Origin: Apostichopus japonicus
Taxonomy: Eukaryota; Echinodermata; Holothuroidea; Aspidochirotida; Stichopodidae
Assembly (NCBI RefSeq): GCF_037975245.1
Contig: NC_092576.1
Coordinates: forward strand, 9,131,501-9,195,500
DNA length: 64,000 nt
Direction: 5' to 3'
Position numbers and translations under genes: made by a program
Part shown: piece by piece, positions 47,340-58,506 of the stretch
Position numbering within the stretch: position 1 is the stretch's first letter
How the letters are laid out: every line of letters begins with the position of its first letter
The notes under the pieces: model-generated
What the model saw: only the letters and a program-made list of their open reading frames with translations
Told to the model about the DNA's origin: nothing
Databases searched by the model: none

Positions 47340-47562
47340 TATAATAGTTTTGGCACTTTAAAGTGTTGGGTATAGCTCTTAGTGGGTGCAGAAACCAGCA
47401 CCTTATTGGGTGCAGAAACTAGCACTTTATGAGGTGCTGGGAGAGATAGCACTTTGTCAGTGCTGTGTTTAGCACTTGGGGTGCTGTCCCTAATAGGGCT
47501 CTTACCAAGTGCTATGAAATAGGTCTTTAAGTGCTGAAATCAGCACTTTAGTTTTTAGAGTG
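47340..47562 (-). repeat. Right TIR and subterminal repeats of H
   Basis: At least a dozen AGCACTT/AAGTGCT or close variants in about 220 bp, in both orientations, ending in the TIR. Denser than at the left end. Confidence 0.85.
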
Positions 47563-48955
47563 TGCGTTTGCTTTAGCAGCGCGAATCGCGCAAACAGTTC
47601 TCACAATCCCGCATCAAATTTGAAGCAGTGCGGGAGGATCGCGCTCAATCACCGGGAACTTTCCGCGCACAGTCACTGGCAAATTACAGCCCCCCACGAA
47701 GCAATTTCAGTACCAGCGACAATAACCTAAAAGCCCCACAAATCTCCGACCACATGGTAGCCTTACTTCACACTAAGTCAACATGGAAATCTAACCTAGC
47801 CATCTGTTTATTCGCTCTTGTTGTGTCGCAAATAAAAAATAAAAATATCCATGGAAACTGCAATCTTCGACCACACGTTAGCCTAACAACCACACTAAGT
47901 CAATGGGAAATATAGCTCAACCATCGTTTTGCAAAAAAAAAACAAACAATACTTTGCGTAGCTTTTTTACATACTTTCCTTGCTGCTATCGTCGCGCATG
48001 GTACCTGAACACCACACGTAGTCAACGGGAAAATCTAGTCTAAGCATCTCTTTATTCGCTGAAATTGTGACGCAGTTAGCTATAACTAAAATATCCATGA
48101 AATACTGCAACCTTTGACCTCATGTTAGCCTAACAACCACACTAAGTCAATGGGAAATGTAGCCTAACCATCGGTTTGCAAAAAAAAAAAATGCGTAGCT
48201 TAGTTTTCAACTTTCAATATGCTGGAAAACGGCATTTGTTTGGAAGGTATGTGCTATGTCTTAAAGAGGGAATGTTGTATTTTATTTTGGAGTAGTTTCT
48301 AGTTGTTATTATTTCTTTACATCAATCTGGTAACATTCTAGAGTAATTTTAAACAAGTTACGATGGTACAAATTTGCTTTTCAGTTTGATTGACCTGAGC
48401 ATACATTTTCTAATTGAACTTGAATGGAGTTAATAGGTAACGAATAACTATGTTTAACTTCAAGTTCGTAACATTTCTATTTGTTCATAAACGGTTTAAT
48501 ACTGAAAATAAGTACAAAATAATGTCGGAATGTAGGCAATATGTAATTAAAATTTACACTTTGGTAAAGATTGAAAATGGATGGTTTGTCTGAGATACTT
48601 TTTGAGATGGATATTTTGAGTAACTATTCTTAGCCCATTTCAAGCCATAAACACTGACAGGTGACATACACGTCGAGGTGGTTAGGCCATTCGCTTAGCA
48701 TTTGAAATTTGTAAAAAAAAAAACTCCAGAGGTAATTTGGTACAAACAAAAGGATACCCAGTAAGAGCCTTGTATTACCACGAAAGCAAAAGTAAACAGG
48801 AAAATCACAACAATAATTGCTTCTATCACAAAATTTATTGCCGATTTCGTATGAACGGTATATTTTCTCTTTTTCAAATAATCGGAATCGATACGAATAT
48901 GAAAAAAATAATCGGTAATCGGTATTTGCTGTTATGCATAATCGTTTGAACACTA
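47563..48955. repeat. Right part of element G with tandem repeats
   Basis: About 47740-48195 has repeats of a block with GACCxCAxGTTAGCCTAAC and CACTAAGTCAAxGGGAAAT (best copies near 47865-47930 and 48105-48175, degenerate copies near 47740 and 48020). 48836-48955 holds the AATCGG-rich subterminal region. No transposase. Confidence 0.7.
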
Positions 48956-50722
48956 ATCACAATATCAATGCAGCATTTGCAGTTCATATTTGGACCAAAC
49001 AATTTCAGAAACAATATATTATCACTTTGACCTTCCGTGATGCACGATCCTTCCAATGAATGATGTAGGCTAGCTTCTAATATTACATTGTACGTCTTTT
49101 AGTTTTTCAGGATAAGTAAAGAAAACCAAAGTAATTAAAATAAAGAAAAAACTGTAAACATTATGAATATGAGAGCATGCAAAACCATTACTGTACTTAC
49201 ATGGTAATTTTAGTTGGGTCATACGTTGATACTGTTTTAACTCTCTCCTGAGCTCGTCGTACTTCGGTTAATATCTTCTTCGGTCCCAAACAAGCTTCCA
49301 ACATATTTGCACTTCTTCTCTTGCTGGTAAACGACTAACGTACTGAACCACGTACAATGCAAGTGGTATAATGCAAGTGGGTAGGCTATAGTAGGCCTAT
49401 AGGCTACTACAAAATGACCGAAAAGTTGAAATTCGAAAAATGCACTCAACTAAATCACTGGAAATAATGAATCCAAACTGCTTTAAACACTAGATCCGTT
49501 GACAGTAAAAATTACCCTTGATACTAGATTGAACGTGACAGGAGGTGTTCACTAAAATGAGCAAAAAAACAAGCAAATTTCCGAAAAAAAGATGATACCG
49601 ACAACACGCCACTGATGTCTTCCGATATCTAAATAATTTTACTATCTTTGAAAGTGTTTAAGTTTTACCGCCGAAATTGATAGTCCCGAGTAATGTTCCT
49701 TGTAAATGTGAACTTCAATAAATTTAACAGGAAACGAATCTATTTGGTTCGTGTTTCGTGGGTTAAACAGGACAGGTGTAATTAATTAAAATAGATATAT
49801 TTAGAAATTGTTGGTTTTCTTTTTTTTTTTTGGTATCGTTTTTCTCGGCTTTAGAAGACCAGACAAAATTAAAAAACGATGAATAAACGTACCGGGCACG
49901 CCGTCTGCGGTTTAGTTCCGCGTCGGTACGGTAGGTCATTATGCATTGTCGACAGCAATGTTCAACTTCGACCAACGTAAAATAGTATACTGTACTGTAC
50001 TGTGCGCATATCGCGCGATATGTATAGACCTTACGTACCTTGTCCTTAGACTTTAAGAGTAAGTACCGACGACGTTACTTCTAAGTTCTATACTCTAAGA
50101 AAATTCCGGAACTTTTGTCGATCAATATTGAGGCCTACAATGCCTTCTAAATATAGAGACTATTTCAAACCCGTTTAAATGTATGCCACGAACCACACGG
50201 TGCGACTAAGCTCATCTCAGTTAGACGATTTAGACAATGGTGATAATATGCCTTACGTTAGGCCCAATATGTATGACACTAATGTTAGTGTAGCCGTAAG
50301 CCCTGTTAGTACTAGTTCTACGACTAGTCTGAATACTACTAACGTTGGTGACTCTCAACTCCCAATTAACAGAAGGAATCAATGAAGGAAATGGAGCTGA
50401 AAGGTTGTTAAAATGACTTTTATTACTTCAGTTATGATGGAACTGGATGTTTTTCCCACCATGAACAAAAAGGTATACAGCCTGTGGTATTGGAAAGGCT
50501 ATACGCTGGCTACAGAAAACCTTTTTAGTAGGGTAATATTGTGAATAGGCCTAGGCCTAGGCTAGGCTTTATCTTATTTGTATTACTATTACTGTCTTGG
50601 TCTATACCTAGGCTTAGCCCTGTAGCCTAGTCCACCAAAATTACATGGGCAGGGTATACAATTAAGCTTCTTTAAAGTTAGGAGCCTGGAACTGCCCTTA
50701 AAATGCATAGCTGGAGGCGGGG

Positions 50723-50757
<35 letters not shown>

Positions 50758-51700
50758 TTTTTTTGGGGGGGGGGGTAGATCATAGTCATACTAGTCTAAA
50801 GTATTTTAGTAGTAAATAGTAAACAAACAATACCGTGGTTCCTGTTTAGTCCAAAGAGACATTAATTTAGAGAAATTTAATGTCAAAGTTACATTAGCAG
50901 ATTCGAACTGACCAGAAACGTGGTGCAAAAAGCTCATGAACGTACAGGTCACTGTGTTATAACATAATCTTTTTATTGGAATTTGGAAAGCTGATTCTGA
51001 TCAGTTTTGTTTGGAGAAAGAAAGTAATCAACACAACAGGAACACTGTAGATATTAATGACTATATGAATAAATTGTGAATTCAGTACAATGCAGAAAAA
51101 TGTTATTCTTGTTCACAATTGATAGGTTAAATCAATTTGAAAAGTATTTGTTGCAACTTGCTGTGGTAAGCCTCTCATCTTTCTTTCTGTCTTAATGGCT
51201 GTCGTTCACTTTTGACTCAAGAGGGCATTGAGTATCTCTTTGGAAATTTGTCAAACCTTTACCGCTTAATCTACGGCGCAAGAGTTACCTGAATAATTAG
51301 ATTGAAGGGCTTGTGTTCAGTGCTCAGAAGGAAGAACAATTACACTTAGGTTGACGTTCTATTATTTTTTTCTTGGGGGGAGGCTGGTGGGTAGGGGTGG
51401 ATGACAGAAGTTGTTTTGCAAAGAACAATGCAAAGACTTTTTTGCTGTTAGTCACGATTTAAAGTAATGCCAAATATAGTTTTTGTTTTGGCCTACAGTA
51501 CTCAAGGAAGTCGTACTATGCATGTTACGCATATCTTAGGCTAAGTCTACCAGAACAGGAAAAACATCAGCTTTGATGAACATTCAAATTTGTACATTTT
51601 CTTGAAATGTACTGCAACTTATTTAATCTTTTTTAGTTCGTTTGTGTGTATATATAGGAATGATATATAATAAATGATTGACAGGATTCTATATGTAAGG
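48956..51700. other. No gene recognised
   Basis: GC-richer around 49900-50110. The open frame at 50179-50385 (+, Ser/Thr/Asn-rich, no domain) is not supported otherwise. A long A-run at about 50722-50753 followed by T and G runs (to 50775) is low complexity. Confidence 0.4.
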
Positions 51701-52100
51701 GATGGGCGGGCTCTGGCAGTGGTGGCCCACCAATATAAAATACTGGAAATGCCCATCCTTACATATGAAGTGATACCTATCATTTTCCTGTAGGGTTCAA
51801 CTGGTCAAATCATGAGCTCACCTAGGTCAATGAGGGGATGGGCATTTTGGGGTTCTACTGGTAGGGGTACCCCACCAATAAAAATTACTGGCAATGCCTA
51901 TCAGTTGTATCTGAAGTCCTAACCAACATTTTCCAGTAGGTTTCAAGTGGTTACCTCATGAGCTGACCTAGGTCAGCCTTGAGGGGTCAATTATAGATCA
52001 CTGGCAGGGGTACCCCACCACCAATAATTACTGGCAATGGCCATTTGTTGCTCTTGGGGCCATACCTGACACATTTACTTTGATGTGTTACCATAAAAAC
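51701..52100. repeat. Three-unit degenerate tandem repeat, about 145 bp
   Basis: Units near 51712, 51857 and 52003 share CTGGxAGxGGTACCCCACCA, AATxACTGGCAATG and, further on, CTCATGAGCT.ACCTAGGTCA. Non-coding. Confidence 0.8.
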
Positions 52101-52522
52101 TGATCTAGGTTAGCTATCAGGTGACTTTAAAATTGCTCTCCCAGCCACACCCACCACAGTCGGTTTGCCAGTCGTCTGGTTTCATATACAGGAATGAACT
52201 GTGAACATTGTGATGTACAAGGCAATTGGTTACCTTCCCAGCTAACCAAACCCTCTGGGCTCCCGGTCTATTGGGATCATTATTAACATGATTAACATAA
52301 TTATTAAGCTTTGAAAAATAACTTGGTGTTATGCTGTGCAAAGCTAATAATTATTTGGTAAAGCTGCTATTCCTGGCTTATAATTTGAGGGACCTAGATT
52401 TAAATGTATACCCCCCAATATGTTATAAAATTTTAATGTAAATGTATGTTTATGATAATGTGAGTTATCATGTGCTATATCTGTATCTGTGCTTACACGT
52501 ATATCATATTTTCTGTTCACAG
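52101..52522. other. No gene recognised
   Basis: AT-rich and possibly intronic, since it ends in a good acceptor (TTTTCTGTTCACAG). Confidence 0.35.
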
Positions 52523-52850
52523 GTCAATACTGGTGCAGATTTTGGCTTCCTGAAGACAAGTGGGAGGCCATTTGTAGTTAAGAGAAACACTCTTTGTTCG
52601 TGAAGACTTAACTGGTGTCGATTTGGGGTACCACTTTAAAACGAAAGTCATGAGGAACCCTTGCCCAAGATTCAGCTTTGCATTATTGTGCAGTGCTATA
52701 CTTTTGCGATTCATGTTTGATCCATTAACTTGTCTTAACTTTGTTGGAATAAAATCATATTTTCATATTTTTGTTTACAGTGATTTCTTCTCTATCTGTC
52801 GAAAGTCAGCTTTGTAGACATCAGAAGTTTTATCAGAAATAAATACTGCC
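52523..52850 (+). CDS. Candidate 3'-terminal exon
   Basis: Starts after TTTTCTGTTCACAG. One frame reads about 27 residues (VNTGADFGFLKTSGRP...) to a TGA near 52604, then non-coding sequence with AATAAA near 52750 and 52837. It could be a terminal coding exon plus 3' UTR of a rightward gene whose other exons were not recognised. Weak. Confidence 0.25.
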
Positions 52851-52896
52851 AACGTACACATTATTTGTGTTTCTTCTGCTCTCTTTTCTTTCAGTG

Positions 52897-53268
52897 ATGC
52901 TAGTCAGTGAAACTAGTCGGGTTTAATTCTTTCAGTGATTCTAGTCAGTGCGACTAGTCAGTCGATACCGACTAAGAAAGGTTAGTCGGGAGAGGCACCA
53001 TCCTGACTAATGTAAAACCTGCCATAAACTAGTCGGTGGCTCATATAAATTAGTCGGTAAAGACCGACTAATGTCACCAACTAATGTAACTGACTAATAT
53101 ACATTTACCGACTAAGAAATTGATGATCGACTAAGCTGACGGACTAAGATGACCGACTAAGAAATCCAACTGACTAAGGAATAAATTAGTCGGTATAGCA
53201 ACTGACTAAGGCTATGTTATTCGGGAGAGGAACCATATGGACTAACGTTATGTTAGTCGGTGAACCAA
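52897..53268. repeat. Cluster of CCGACTAA/TTAGTCGG motifs
   Basis: About twenty copies of GACTAA or TTAGTC cores, most extended to CCGACTAA or TTAGTCGG, in both orientations over 370 bp with irregular spacing. The pattern resembles transposon subterminal repeats or a protein-binding array. No TIR partner found. Confidence 0.85.
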
Positions 53269-54700
53269 TTTAAGTTTTCAGTGTATTTGTCATAGCGTGA
53301 TTGCTCCCTTGCGACGAACCATTACAATTCTTATGTGATAGATAACTGAAAGAATCTGCAACATGTTTGATAGTTTAACTGCTTTTTCGCATTTGTATTC
53401 CCAAATGAATTAAATATCGGAAATAGTCACAATTTCCTTCTTTTCTTCTACGAATGTTTCTGACCCACGTTAGTGAAGTTAAAGTGATATTGTTCAATGT
53501 CTGAACGTTACTGCATGTGTCATTAATGCATGGTAGGCCTAGGGGATGGTTTATTTCTTTCATTTTTTCTCCGGCTGTAAGCTTCAGTTGAGCTTTAATG
53601 ACAGTGCATGCCTGCTAAAAGCCTGTTACTGCCTTGCTACAGCCCTAGAAAGATGCTGTCGCTTGATGCCATTCTGATGCCATTGTGTTCAAATAACTGC
53701 CAAATTGCAATTTTCCCCTATGATTAAGTTGAAATTTCGTAAGTGATTTTCAGAAGTTAAAGTGTTATATATGCTGACATATCGAAGAATTCGGAAGTCA
53801 TTTAGAGGTAACTTTCTGAAATTGTAAAAACTTTCCTTAATACGGAATTTGGCCATATATAGACATGCGGCCATTAATTGGAATGCACTGAAAACAATTT
53901 CTCTTTTTTTTTTCATTCATTGAGGGTCCAAAGTGCAATTTGTAATGCTACCGGTTGACACTAAGCGCACGATACTTAAAAATTAACAAAGGAGATGGTC
54001 GTTAATTTATTGTCCAGCTTAGTAGCGTTTAAAGGAAATCGGCGTAAGTAAAAATATGTTGTAAATGTTCAATTTTCCGTGATTTGGGCAAAATGCCACG
54101 TGTAGGAGACTTGATCAAATCATAGTTTTAATTCCGTCCTGTCTTTCTGCAAATGCCTGCTTGGAAGTTCGAAGTTTAAACAGTTCCATTGTGTATGGCA
54201 GAAACAGCATATTTTGATCAAATTCTTTCGCTTATGTTCGCGATTTGGTGATGTAAGAATTCAAGGTCATTCCATTATTTTATAGGTTCAAAGAATATAT
54301 TGTAAACACATTTCAAAACGTGATCTGCCCAACTTTAGATAAAATAGTACGAAACTAGTTTGTACGTTCTTATACCATGTTAGCACAAATCCAAAGTACG
54401 CAATGCAAGTATTTATACCCCTGAGGTAGCATATGATGGTACAGACAGCCCGATTAGTAAGTATAGTGATCTGCCCGACGCCCACGGCGGAGCCACGTAC
54501 CCATGCAAAGTTAACACCTTGAGGTCATTATATTATTGCAGATTCAATTTAAATTAGTGCTTGTCGTGTTGCAATATATACTTTACTTACTTTTTGATGC
54601 AATAAAATATTACTATTTGAATTCATGTTTGCCTTGTGTGCGTGTGTGTGTATATGGTGAGCGTGCGCGTATTTGTGACGCCTACATTGAGGCTGGATAG
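53269..54700. other. No gene recognised
   Basis: AT-rich. Small open frames on both strands, none with a domain. A GT-rich tract lies near 54637-54650. Confidence 0.4.
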
Positions 54701-55205
54701 ATTAGGGCCTAAAGTTTTTCGTGGTCCCGTTACACTTATTAGAAGAAGTAATGATTAAGTGGTCAATTAAATTGGACAAGCACTCTTTGAACCGGGCAAG
54801 ACGCATTGTGGTACTCTTCTACAATGTTCTTAGAGTTCATGTTACCCATCGCTTTGGTGATCCAAGGCGTGCTGCACGGATTAGGGCCCAAAGCTTTTTC
54901 GTGGTCCCGTTACACTTACTAAAAAAGTAATGATTTAGTGGTCAATTAAATTGGACAAGCACTCTTTGGAACGGCCAAGACGCATTATGGTACTCTTCTA
55001 CAATGTCCTTAGAGTTCATGTTACTCATCGGTTGATGATCCAAGGCGTGCTGCACGGATTAGGGCCCACAGCTTTATCGTGGTCCCGTTACACTCGTTAA
55101 AGAAGTCAAGATTTAGTGGTCACTTTAATTGGTCAAGAACTCTTTGGACCGGGCAAGACGCATGATGGTACCCTTCTACATTGTCATTAGAGTTCACATG
55201 ACCCA
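54701..55205. repeat. Three-unit tandem repeat, 179-bp period
   Basis: Units start at 54701, 54880 and 55059 (ATTAGGGCC), share CGTGGTCCCGTTACACT and AAGACGCAT.xTGGTAC, and the third is truncated near 55205. Moderate divergence between units. Confidence 0.9.
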
Positions 55206-55815
55206 TAGATAAACCTCTTTCCACGACCAAATGTTGAATATCTTGTAGGAAAGCTTTTGTCTTGCAATAGGTTTTCGTCGATACCATTGTCGAATAAGTA
55301 ACTGAATAGCAGTTACTCATTCGCGAATGTCGAACGAGGATCGAGGAATAAGTATTTAACTTACACCGGTGTTCTGCATTATTCATAATAAATATATAGA
55401 CCGCGATAACATTGTGTAAAAGTAACATATAAATAGGTTCAAGTGTGATGCCAAGCGGTAATTTCACTTAGAATGATTCGGATACGTGCAATTTGTGTGT
55501 TGTGAACCATCAATTTCGGGCAAAAGACGCTAGATTTGGCAATTTTGAAAAAACGTACGCTAGATCATCAGAAAAGCCTAAAAACGCTAAATCTAGTGTA
55601 AAAACGCTAACACTGGTAGCAACTCGAGTAATCTTCTCGACGTCAGTTTACTTCGTTACGCATGCGTGGTGAATAGACGACACGAACGACTGAATGGGCA
55701 AAACGACATGAAGTAGTCGTATTGATAGTGTGGTTTATATGTTATTAACAGAGCATGGATGGCCAGACAAGAAGGAGAAAAGTTTGCATTGCTCTGATTG
55801 TACATTTTTCCAGTC
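55206..55815. other. Flank left of the Harbinger remnant
   Basis: No gene recognised. ACGCTA words recur at 55520-55615. The Harbinger TIR was sought here and not found. Confidence 0.35.
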
Positions 55816-57108
55816 ATGTCGGTAAGTAAGCTTGAAAGGGAAGAGGTTCCTCGAGTAGTTGGATTTGCAGAAAACATTGTGCATCGATACGACGACCTTG
55901 ATTTCAAGTTTCATTTTACCGCAGAAATACTTATAAATCAATTAGCGAGCACGAATATTCCAACGCCTGAAAACTGCCTAGGCGGCACGAAATCAGTGAC
56001 ACTGACTTTTTCTTTGTGGTCTCCCTGCATGAAAATGCATTCCAAGAAATGGTGTGGCACTGGTACTGCACCTACAACACTATCCTTTTCACTGCACGTG
56101 CCTCCATTGACCCGCATACATCAGTCATCATAAAGTTATGCTAGTAAACAACTTTTATAAGCTTGGTCCCTGTACTCTTTGTAACGTACCCTGGCCAGCA
56201 TGCCGATGTTTATATACTATAGGTCCATATGGAATATATATGAGCTTCACCTAGATGCAAGGCCGACCTGCAGGCTCTGATTGGGCTGTTTTAGAGTGGC
56301 TTAATAATCTTTCAGTAAGATCACATTTTCTTTTTCTATAGGCAACATTGAGAGCTTCAGGACAATGTCTGACAGATTTGGGGTGTCTCAGTCCACATAT
56401 CACAATGTTTGCTGCAGATGTTATGCCACGACTTGTTTCCTGGCGTTAGTGATGCTAACAAGCGAGCTGTATCTGAAGGATTCCGAAAGATTGGGAGGCT
56501 GCCAAATACCCTTGGTGCAATCGACGGCACACACATCATAATAACAGCACCGAGAGAGTTCCCACAGTCATATTTCAATAGGAAGCACTTCTATTCAATG
56601 CAGTTACAGAGAGTTTGTACCAGTAATTTTCACACACGTCCTGACTGGATGGCCTGGCAGTGTTCACGATGCAAGAGTGTTCAGAAATTGCTGTTTAATG
56701 GGGGATGATAACAAATTCCCTCCTGGATATTACTTGTTAGGAGATTCTGCCTACCCACTTTTGCGTTACCTCATAACTCCCTTTAGTGATTATGGAAATC
56801 TGGGATTTGAGGAAAGAAGATTCAATCAAGAATTGAGTCGCCAGCGGAATGTCATAGAGCGTGCGTTTGGTCATTTGAAGGGGCGGTTTCTTCGCCTACA
56901 ATTTTTTCGAGCAGAGGATACAAAATTTCTTTGTAAGGCCATACTGGCAGCCTGCACCCTTCATAATGTGTGCATCATGAATGACGATGAGCTTAGGGAG
57001 GAGTTTCACAAAAACCGTGACCATGACAGAGAGCAGCAGGATTATCCTTACAACGAGGAAGTAACAGGTCAGGAGAGGCGACAGGAGCTTATGGCATTGT
57101 TCAACTAA
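55816..57108 (+). pseudogene. PIF/Harbinger transposase, decayed
   Basis: The first exon, from ATG 55816, encodes VVGFAENIVHRYDDLDFKFHF-type N-terminal sequence. An intron ends at an acceptor (TTTTCTATAG) before 56342. The rest follows the HARBI1 pattern: DRFGVSQST helix, LGAIDGTH (D at 56523), PGYYLLGDSAY (D at 56743), NVIERAFGHLK (E at 56856) and LHNVCI. The reading frame changes near 56353, 56415 and 56625, so no intact protein is encoded, although the DDE residues remain. It faces the Myb/SANT-like gene at 57539-58450 tail to tail, the usual two-gene Harbinger set. Confidence 0.85.
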
Positions 57109-57538
57109 CATTATAAGCTTGTTTGCTTTCTAGCAGATAAAAAGCATGATGCTAACACTACAATTACATGCAAATAACATTAAAAATAGACTGGAAAGCA
57201 TTTTTTAAAGTTATTATTAAACAACAAACAATTTAAGCCAGCTCTTATAATTCTTTAAGTAGGAGAATATAGATAACTTTTTTGTCCTTTTTTCTTGTAA
57301 AATATGTTACAACTTCTCCAAAGGTTGTCTTTCTAGTACAAAAATTGTCTTCTTGGTGCTTTGTGCAACAGGATCATTTTTCAATTTATTGATTATGTAG
57401 TCTAGTAAGTTCTCCTTTTGTAAAATCCAACCTCTTTCCAAGATGGAGTTAATACATGAAGTTAATAAAAGAAAGAACAAAAATTAAAGAGTAAACTTGT
57501 TCAACAAAAACACCTATGCTATCTGAGCTCAAATACAT
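57109..57538. other. Spacer between the two Harbinger genes
   Basis: AT-rich 3' flank of both convergent genes. No other feature. Confidence 0.5.
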
Positions 57539-58450
57539 CTACAGTTTATCAATAAGTTTTGTAAGAAGGGCCTTGTTCTCATTGTGCATAGCCATTAGGG
57601 TTTCTTGCAACTGTGTTTGGCTTGCCATGAACATATCCTTCATCTCATTTACTATGAGAGATGATCGGTTTCGAGTTTTAATCTTCTTACGCGTTGGTTC
57701 TGTGTCCTCATCACTTGTTGGCTGGCCCCCAATTTCTGACATGTTTCCCTCTGAATCACAGGTATAGGCTGGTTGAAGAGAGGGGTCATCACCAACTAGA
57801 TCATAAATGTCTGGAAAGTTGAACGGCTTCGGTTGACCATTACCTGTTTTACGACGTTTATCTTCATGTTTGCGCAGAGCCTGTTTAATGTTTCTGTATA
57901 TATCATAGCACTGATCAGCAGTTACTTTCACACCAAGTGTGTCAGACAGCTCAGATGAAATATTTTTCCAGATTGGTTTCTTGTTTTTTACCTTGAGTAG
58001 GTCCTTCTTTATCTTTATGATGTTCAGTAGAGTTTTTACCTGGCTATCTTCCCATGAAACCAACTCTATATACGGGGTACATGACGCTACTGGTTCACTT
58101 GTCTTGGGTTAGGTAGATGGTGTGATGGTTGTAGTAGATGAAGCTTTCGAAGGCCGGAGAAGATTGTCATTCAATGCAGCTGGTGTACTTACTGCAGCCT
58201 TCTCACTGAAGTCAAGGGCTACCGGGTAGCTTACACCCTGCGGTAAGTCTTTTAGAACCTGCACAACTCTTGCAAAGTCTTGAAATCAGAAGATTAATAT
58301 ATTTAAAATATGATGCACATAGAGTACAACTGTAAACTGATACTTACTATGAGATAAAACCTCTGCTTCTAGACTGTTGTCTTTTTTGAGTGTACTAGGC
58401 AAGGTGGCCTTGTGAAGTGTGGTTTGTGAATGAGCGATTCAGTGCAGCAG
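57539..58450 (-). pseudogene. Harbinger Myb/SANT-like partner protein, internal stop
   Basis: The main exon runs 58278 to 57539 and a preceding exon ends at 58348 (donor GTAAGTA), with phases that agree. The conserved part (58063-57539) is a trihelix Myb/SANT-type domain (VSWEDSQVKTLL, PIWKNIS, QCYDIYRNIKQAL), then a basic RRK segment, a DSEGNMSEIGG linker, a nuclear-signal-like RKKIK and a C-terminal coiled coil (LQETLMAMHNENKALL). An in-frame TAA at 58111-58109 separates it from an upstream coding-like segment. In known Harbinger elements such a protein helps bring the transposase to the nucleus and the element ends. The 5' limit near 58450 is approximate. Confidence 0.75.
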
Positions 58451-58506
58451 CTGCTAGTTGATATTGTAATGAAGCTTAAGTATACGGACCCCAGCCAATG
58501 GGAGCG

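Larger units (their letters stand above)
35552..47562 (+). mobile_element. CACTA/EnSpm-type element H, 12.0 kb, two genes
   Basis: At least 22 bp of perfect terminal inverted repeat beginning CACTCTAAAAACTAAAG at both ends, with a 2-bp direct duplication TG (35550-35551 and 47563-47564). Both subterminal regions are crowded with AGTGCT/AGCACT words. Inside, on one strand, are a C2H2-plus-Tnp2-like transposase (37479-40001) and a seven-exon gene for a SAMD3-like protein (40385-45745). CACTA ends, short TSD, subterminal repeats and a Tnp2-type transposase agree with one another. Later insertions inside it are a MULE-like MITE (36200-36465) and a TTAA MITE (46413-46653). Confidence 0.88.
35022..48955. 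mobile_element. hAT-like outer element G, split by element H
   Basis: Inverted ends TAGTGTTCAAAC (35022) and GTTTGAACACTA (48955) with a perfect 8-bp target duplication ATCACAAT (35014-35021 and 48956-48963), which fits the hAT target pattern nTnnnnAn. Just inside both ends are several AATCGG/CCGATT words. Without the inner CACTA element (35552-47562) G is about 1.9 kb and has no transposase, so it is non-autonomous. The right part holds a tandem repeat (47740-48195). Confidence 0.88.

Noticed and set aside
35022-48955. Reading the whole 13.9 kb as one hAT element carrying the two genes
   Set aside because: A second, inner pair of CACTC ends with its own TG duplication encloses both genes, and the transposase motifs are Tnp2-type, not hAT. 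The outer element is better seen as the host.
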